A stretch of DNA of 64,000 nt from Limnohabitans planktonicus II-D5. Its GTDB lineage: Bacteria; Pseudomonadota; Gammaproteobacteria; Burkholderiales; Burkholderiaceae_C. Below are positions 60,969 through 64,000 of the stretch, in pieces. How positions within the stretch are numbered: the stretch's first letter is position 1; each line of letters starts with the position of its first letter. A program made the translations under genes and the position numbers. The notes below the pieces were generated by a model. It was given only the letters and a program-made list of their open reading frames with translations. It did not search any database and was not told the origin of the DNA. The stretch covers positions 1-64,000 of the forward strand of contig NZ_LFYT02000002.1 in NCBI RefSeq assembly GCF_001270065.2, in the 5' to 3' direction.

Positions 60969-62516
60969 ATGTCACCTTCCTCTTTGGCCCCTCTCATCAC
61001 TGATCAACACGACTTGCCCGTGCTGGACTGGACGCACCGCCTGACCCAGCTGGGCACCCGTTTTTTCACCCTCCTGCAGCCCACGCCGCTGGCCGCGCCG
61101 CGCTGGGCCGCCCGCAACGAAGCGTTGCGCGTCGAGTTGGGCTGGCCCGAACAGCTGTTTGACGACGAACACCTGCAAGCCTTGGCAGGCAATGCGCTCA
61201 TGGTCGGCTCTCAGCCGCTGGCCACGGTCTACAGCGGACACCAATTTGGCCAATGGGCGGGCCAGCTGGGCGACGGCCGCGCCATCTGGCTGGGTGAAGC
61301 CGCATCGGCCCAGGGCCCACAAGAAATCCAGCTCAAGGGCGCAGGCCGCACGCCCTATTCGCGCGGTGGCGACGGCCGGGCCGTGCTGCGCTCCAGCATC
61401 CGCGAGTATTTGTGCAGCGAGGCCATGCACGGTCTGGGTATCCCGACCACCCGGGCCCTGAGCCTGGTGGCCTCGCCCGAGCCGGTGCGGCGCGAGACGG
61501 TGGAAAGTGCTGCTGTGGTTTCCCGCGTGGCACCCAGCTTTTTGCGCTTTGGTCACTTTGAACACTTTTCGGCCCAAGGCGACACGGACAGTCTGCGCAA
61601 GCTGGCCGACCACGCCATGGCCCATCACATGCCTGAATGCCAAGAGCGCGCTGCGCTGTGGCAAGGCAATGTGTACGCGGCCTTGCTGGATGAGGTGCAA
61701 GAGCGCACCGCAAAGCTGTTGGCGCAGTGGCAGGCGGTGGGCTTTTGCCACGGCGTGATGAACACCGACAACATGAGCCTCTTGGGCCTGACCATCGACT
61801 ACGGCCCCTTCCAGTTCATGGACGGCTTTGACGCCGGCCACATCTGCAACCACTCGGACCACCAGGGACGTTACGCCTATGGACGCCAACCGAATGTGGC
61901 CTATTGGAATTTGTATTGCCTGGCGCAAGCGCTGGCGCCCTTGATCGATGACCACGACATGACGCTGCAGGTGCTGGAAGGCTACAAGGGCCTGTTTCCG
62001 CGGTTTTTGGGGGATGCGATGCGGGCCAAGCTGGGCCTCACAGGTGCACTGGCCCCCGAGTCCGAACGCGAAGCCGACTGGACTTTGGTCGAAGACGTGA
62101 TGCAGCTCATGGCGGCTGAAAAAGTGGACTTCACCTTGTTTTGGCGGCAACTGAGCCAGGCGGTGGTGCAGCAGTCGCAGGCCAGCACCTTGACCGATGC
62201 GGGCTGGAGCGCTGTGACCGACTTGGTGCTGGACCGCCCTCGCCTGCTGGCGTGGTTGGCGCGGTACACCGCTCGGTCGGGTCAAGGCCATTTTTCGGTG
62301 ATGGGCGATCAGATGCTGCGCACCAACCCCAAGTTTGTGCTGCGCAATCACTTGGCCGAAGTGGCCATCCGCCAAGCCCAGGCGGGTGACTTCTCGGAAA
62401 TCGAGACCCTTTACAACTTGTTAAAGTCCCCCTTCGACGAGCATCCGGGCATGCAAGCCTATGCCGAACTGCCGCCCGACTGGGCGAGCCAACTGGAAAT
62501 CAGCTGTTCATCATGA
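60969..62516 (+). CDS. selO: SelO protein AMPylator
   Basis: A 515-residue pseudokinase-fold protein of the SelO (YdiU) family. [16 protein letters not shown], with [23 protein letters not shown], forms the ATP site, and [21 protein letters not shown] contains the metal/active Asp. Bacterial SelO transfers AMP to protein Ser/Thr/Tyr and is linked to redox homeostasis. The stop overlaps the msrB start as ATGA. In place of selenocysteine the C-terminus ends EISCSS. Confidence 0.94.
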   Translation: MSPSSLAPLITDQHDLPVLDWTHRLTQLGTRFFTLLQPTPLAAPRWAARNEALRVELGWPEQLFDDEHLQALAGNALMVGSQPLATVYSGHQFGQWAGQLGDGRAIWLGEAASAQGPQEIQLKGAGRTPYSRGGDGRAVLRSSIREYLCSEAMHGLGIPTTRALSLVASPEPVRRETVESAAVVSRVAPSFLRFGHFEHFSAQGDTDSLRKLADHAMAHHMPECQERAALWQGNVYAALLDEVQERTAKLLAQWQAVGFCHGVMNTDNMSLLGLTIDYGPFQFMDGFDAGHICNHSDHQGRYAYGRQPNVAYWNLYCLAQALAPLIDDHDMTLQVLEGYKGLFPRFLGDAMRAKLGLTGALAPESEREADWTLVEDVMQLMAAEKVDFTLFWRQLSQAVVQQSQASTLTDAGWSAVTDLVLDRPRLLAWLARYTARSGQGHFSVMGDQMLRTNPKFVLRNHLAEVAIRQAQAGDFSEIETLYNLLKSPFDEHPGMQAYAELPPDWASQLEISCSS

Positions 62517-62920
62517 CCAAAATTGAAAAATCCGCACAAGAGTGGCGCGAGTTGCTGGCCGCCAAGGGTGCCGAACCTGTGGCCTTTGCGGTCACGCGCC
62601 AGGCCGCGACCGAACGCCCCTTCACCGGCAAGTACGAGGGCCACTGGTCCAAAGGCACTTACAGCTGCATGTGCTGCGACGCGCCATTGTTCAGCTCAGA
62701 CACCAAATTCGACGCCGGCTGCGGCTGGCCCAGCTTTTCGCAAGCCGCCAGCGAAAGCGCCATCGAAGAGCGCGTGGACACCAGCCACGGCATGCGCCGG
62801 GTCGAAACCGTGTGCGCCCAATGCGGCGCGCACCTGGGCCATGTGTTCGAAGACGGCCCTGCCCCCACGGGTTTGCGCTACTGCATGAACTCTGCTTCGT
62901 TAGACTTCGAGCCTTCCTGA
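62513..62920 (+). CDS. msrB: Peptide methionine-R-sulfoxide reductase
   Basis: A 135-residue MsrB. The zinc-binding Cys pairs are [11 protein letters not shown] (plausible) and [16 protein letters not shown]; the catalytic Cys is in [13 protein letters not shown]. It reduces methionine-R-sulfoxide in proteins. It is translationally coupled to selO, which suggests joint action in oxidative-damage repair. Confidence 0.95.
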   Translation: MTKIEKSAQEWRELLAAKGAEPVAFAVTRQAATERPFTGKYEGHWSKGTYSCMCCDAPLFSSDTKFDAGCGWPSFSQAASESAIEERVDTSHGMRRVETVCAQCGAHLGHVFEDGPAPTGLRYCMNSASLDFEPS

Positions 62921-62965
62921 CCGAACCCGGCTGCGCCTCATTGGCGCAGCCAACTCACCCATTCC

Positions 62966-63508
62966 ATGAAATTCATCCTCGACTTTTTTCCCATCTTGCT
63001 GTTCTTTGGTGCCTACAAGATGGCCGACATCTACACCGCCACGGCGGTGCTCATGGGCGCGACCGTGCTGCAAACAGCCATCATCTACAAGATGGACGGC
63101 AAGCTGCAGACCATGCACAAGATCACGCTGGTGTTGGTGCTGGGCTTTGGTGCCTTGACACTGGGCTTGCACGACGAGCGCTTCATCAAGTGGAAACCCA
63201 CCTTGCTCTACTCGGGCCTGGCGATTGCCCTGGCCGTGGCGCACTGGTTGTTGAAGAAAAACTTTTTGCACATGCTGCTGGGCACGCAATTGCAACTGCC
63301 CCACGCCGTGTGGAACCGCTTGAACCTGTCGTGGATGCTGTACTGCGTTTTCATGGCCGCCATCAACGCCTATGTGGCCCACTACTTCAGCACCGAAGCT
63401 TGGGTCAACTTCAAGCTCTGGGGGTATGCCTTCCCATTGGTTTTTATTGTCAGCCAAGGCATTTACATCTCGCGCTATTTGCCCAAAGACGAAGGTGACC
63501 AAAAATGA
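62966..63508 (+). CDS. yciB: Septation protein A family (YciB) inner-membrane protein
   Basis: A 180-residue protein with about five transmembrane segments: [21 protein letters not shown] at the start, then [40 protein letters not shown] and the C-terminal [17 protein letters not shown]. The family is linked to cell-envelope structure and septation. It overlaps the bolA gene by four bases. Confidence 0.93.
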   Translation: MKFILDFFPILLFFGAYKMADIYTATAVLMGATVLQTAIIYKMDGKLQTMHKITLVLVLGFGALTLGLHDERFIKWKPTLLYSGLAIALAVAHWLLKKNFLHMLLGTQLQLPHAVWNRLNLSWMLYCVFMAAINAYVAHYFSTEAWVNFKLWGYAFPLVFIVSQGIYISRYLPKDEGDQK

Positions 63509-63777
63509 GCACCGACACCCTGCCCTTGAGCGCGCAAATCCACACCCGCCTGACCGAGCGCCTGCAACCCACCGCGCTGCGCGTGATCGACGAAAGCGCC
63601 CAGCACGCGGGCCACATGGGTGCCAACGACAGCGGCGTGGGCACGCACATGCGGGTGTGCATTGCATCACCTTTATTTGTCGGCATCAGCCGCGTTCAGC
63701 GTCATCGCCTTGTGTATGATGCGCTGCAAGATTTCATTGATCAGGGCTTGCACGCCCTGGCGATTGAGCTGATCTGA
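63505..63777 (+). CDS. BolA-family protein
   Basis: A 90-residue BolA protein. [22 protein letters not shown] and the class II-type fold, with the His in a location for Fe-S cluster sharing, and [21 protein letters not shown], with the conserved HRLVY. BolA proteins act with glutaredoxins in iron-sulfur handling. It overlaps yciB and is followed by a terminator. Confidence 0.93.
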   Translation: MSTDTLPLSAQIHTRLTERLQPTALRVIDESAQHAGHMGANDSGVGTHMRVCIASPLFVGISRVQRHRLVYDALQDFIDQGLHALAIELI

Positions 63778-63781
63778 ACCC

Positions 63782-63815
63782 GGGCCGTCACCCTTTGGTG
63801 ACAGCCCCTTTTTTT
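63782..63815 (+). terminator. Rho-independent terminator after bolA
   Basis: A stem GGGC-GTCACC with GGTGAC-GCCC, with a CTTT loop, is followed by seven T. It closes the selO-msrB-yciB-bolA transcript and separates it from the PPIase gene. Confidence 0.85.
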
Positions 63816-63860
63816 GAACCCTTGACCCATATCTGACACTCCGTCTCTTAGGAAAACACG

Positions 63861-64000
63861 ATGAAAAAGCAAATGCTCAGTGCCGCCTTGGTGGCCTTGC
63901 TGGCGTCCCCTGTTCTGGCGCAAAACCTGGCTGTGGTCAACGGCAAGCCTGTGCCTTCTTCGCGCGTCAAAGCCCTGCAACAACAAGTCGAGGCTTCGGG
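63861..64000 (+). CDS. Parvulin-type peptidyl-prolyl isomerase, start only (window end)
   Basis: The first 46 codons are present. A signal peptide (MKKQMLSAALVALLASPVLA) is followed by QNLAVVNGKPVPSSRVKALQ, the usual N-terminus of parvulin-type periplasmic foldases in this family. GGA stands seven bases before the ATG at 63861. The catalytic domain lies past the window end. Confidence 0.75.
   Translation, partial: MKKQMLSAALVALLASPVLAQNLAVVNGKPVPSSRVKALQQQVEAS

Noticed and set aside
60972..62375. A 467-codon open frame on the minus strand opposite selO
   Set aside because: Shadow of selO, which has complete family motifs.

Overview
The window is high-GC chromosomal DNA from a betaproteobacterium, most likely Burkholderiales, family Comamonadaceae. 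Reasons: the selO-msrB-yciB-bolA-PPIase run, a branched-chain amino-acid ABC operon beside fatty-acid oxidation genes, and codon usage heavy in GCC/CTG/GGC. I cannot fix the genus from sequence alone. I found no rRNA, tRNA or CRISPR array.

Layout. (1) 1-2148: the end of an ISL3-type insertion sequence, a DUF3237 gene and several copies of a roughly 160-bp palindromic, MITE-like repeat. (2) 2149-20699: one apparently complete 18.55-kb transposon, flanked by a 5-bp direct repeat (CCTAC). Each end carries three copies of an 18-bp site (consensus CAAGTAAAGTTGAYGCTA). At the right it encodes a Tn5053/Tn7-like tniA-tniB-tniQ machine. At the left it encodes a divergent pair, a KfrA_N/coiled-coil protein and a tyrosine recombinase, with two palindromes between them. 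This resembles the TnpT/TnpS cointegrate-resolution module of Tn4651-type Tn3 elements. The cargo between is metal resistance: ynfA-like, cadR, cadA, a czcI-like gene, czcC, a membrane-anchored metal-site protein, czcB, an RND pump, a periplasmic protein and a lipoprotein. (3) 20700-30800: core genes (ankyrin protein, TatD, holB, tmk, mltG, ygfZ), a thioesterase-GNAT fusion, an HSL-type esterase, an iron-type alcohol dehydrogenase, a TfoX_N protein and trhO.

(4) 30796-33540: what looks like a decayed chromosomal integron. Small cassette-type genes (GNAT toxin with a broken DUF1778 antitoxin, two further GNATs, a glyoxalase) all lie on the minus strand next to attC-like palindromes. Divergent from them at 33375-33533 is a fragment encoding part of an integron-integrase N-terminal domain. 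(5) 33622-43573: an OmpR/histidine-kinase pair, a TonB-like protein, a class-C-type serine hydrolase lipoprotein, a DUF1330 protein, a patatin, vapBC, tex and a small lipoprotein with an HExxH motif. (6) 43605-60843: a long minus-strand block for fatty-acid/CoA metabolism and branched-chain amino-acid transport: SDRs, GST, MDR oxidoreductase, thioesterase, acyl-CoA dehydrogenase, thiolase, FadB-like protein, livFGMH, livK and an acyl-CoA synthetase. Inverted arrays of a 7-bp repeat flank the thiolase gene. (7) 60969-64000: selO-msrB-yciB-bolA, a terminator, and the start of a parvulin-type PPIase.

How it works together. The transposon cargo senses Cd/Pb-type ions (CadR), exports them from the cytoplasm (CadA) and then across the envelope (CzcCBA-like), with small periplasmic metal-site proteins in support. 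The fatty-acid block supplies the steps from acyl-CoA synthetase to thiolase. The selO-msrB pair suggests coupled redox protection. The most interesting structures are the hybrid transposon, the integron relic and the repeat family into which the transposon has inserted.
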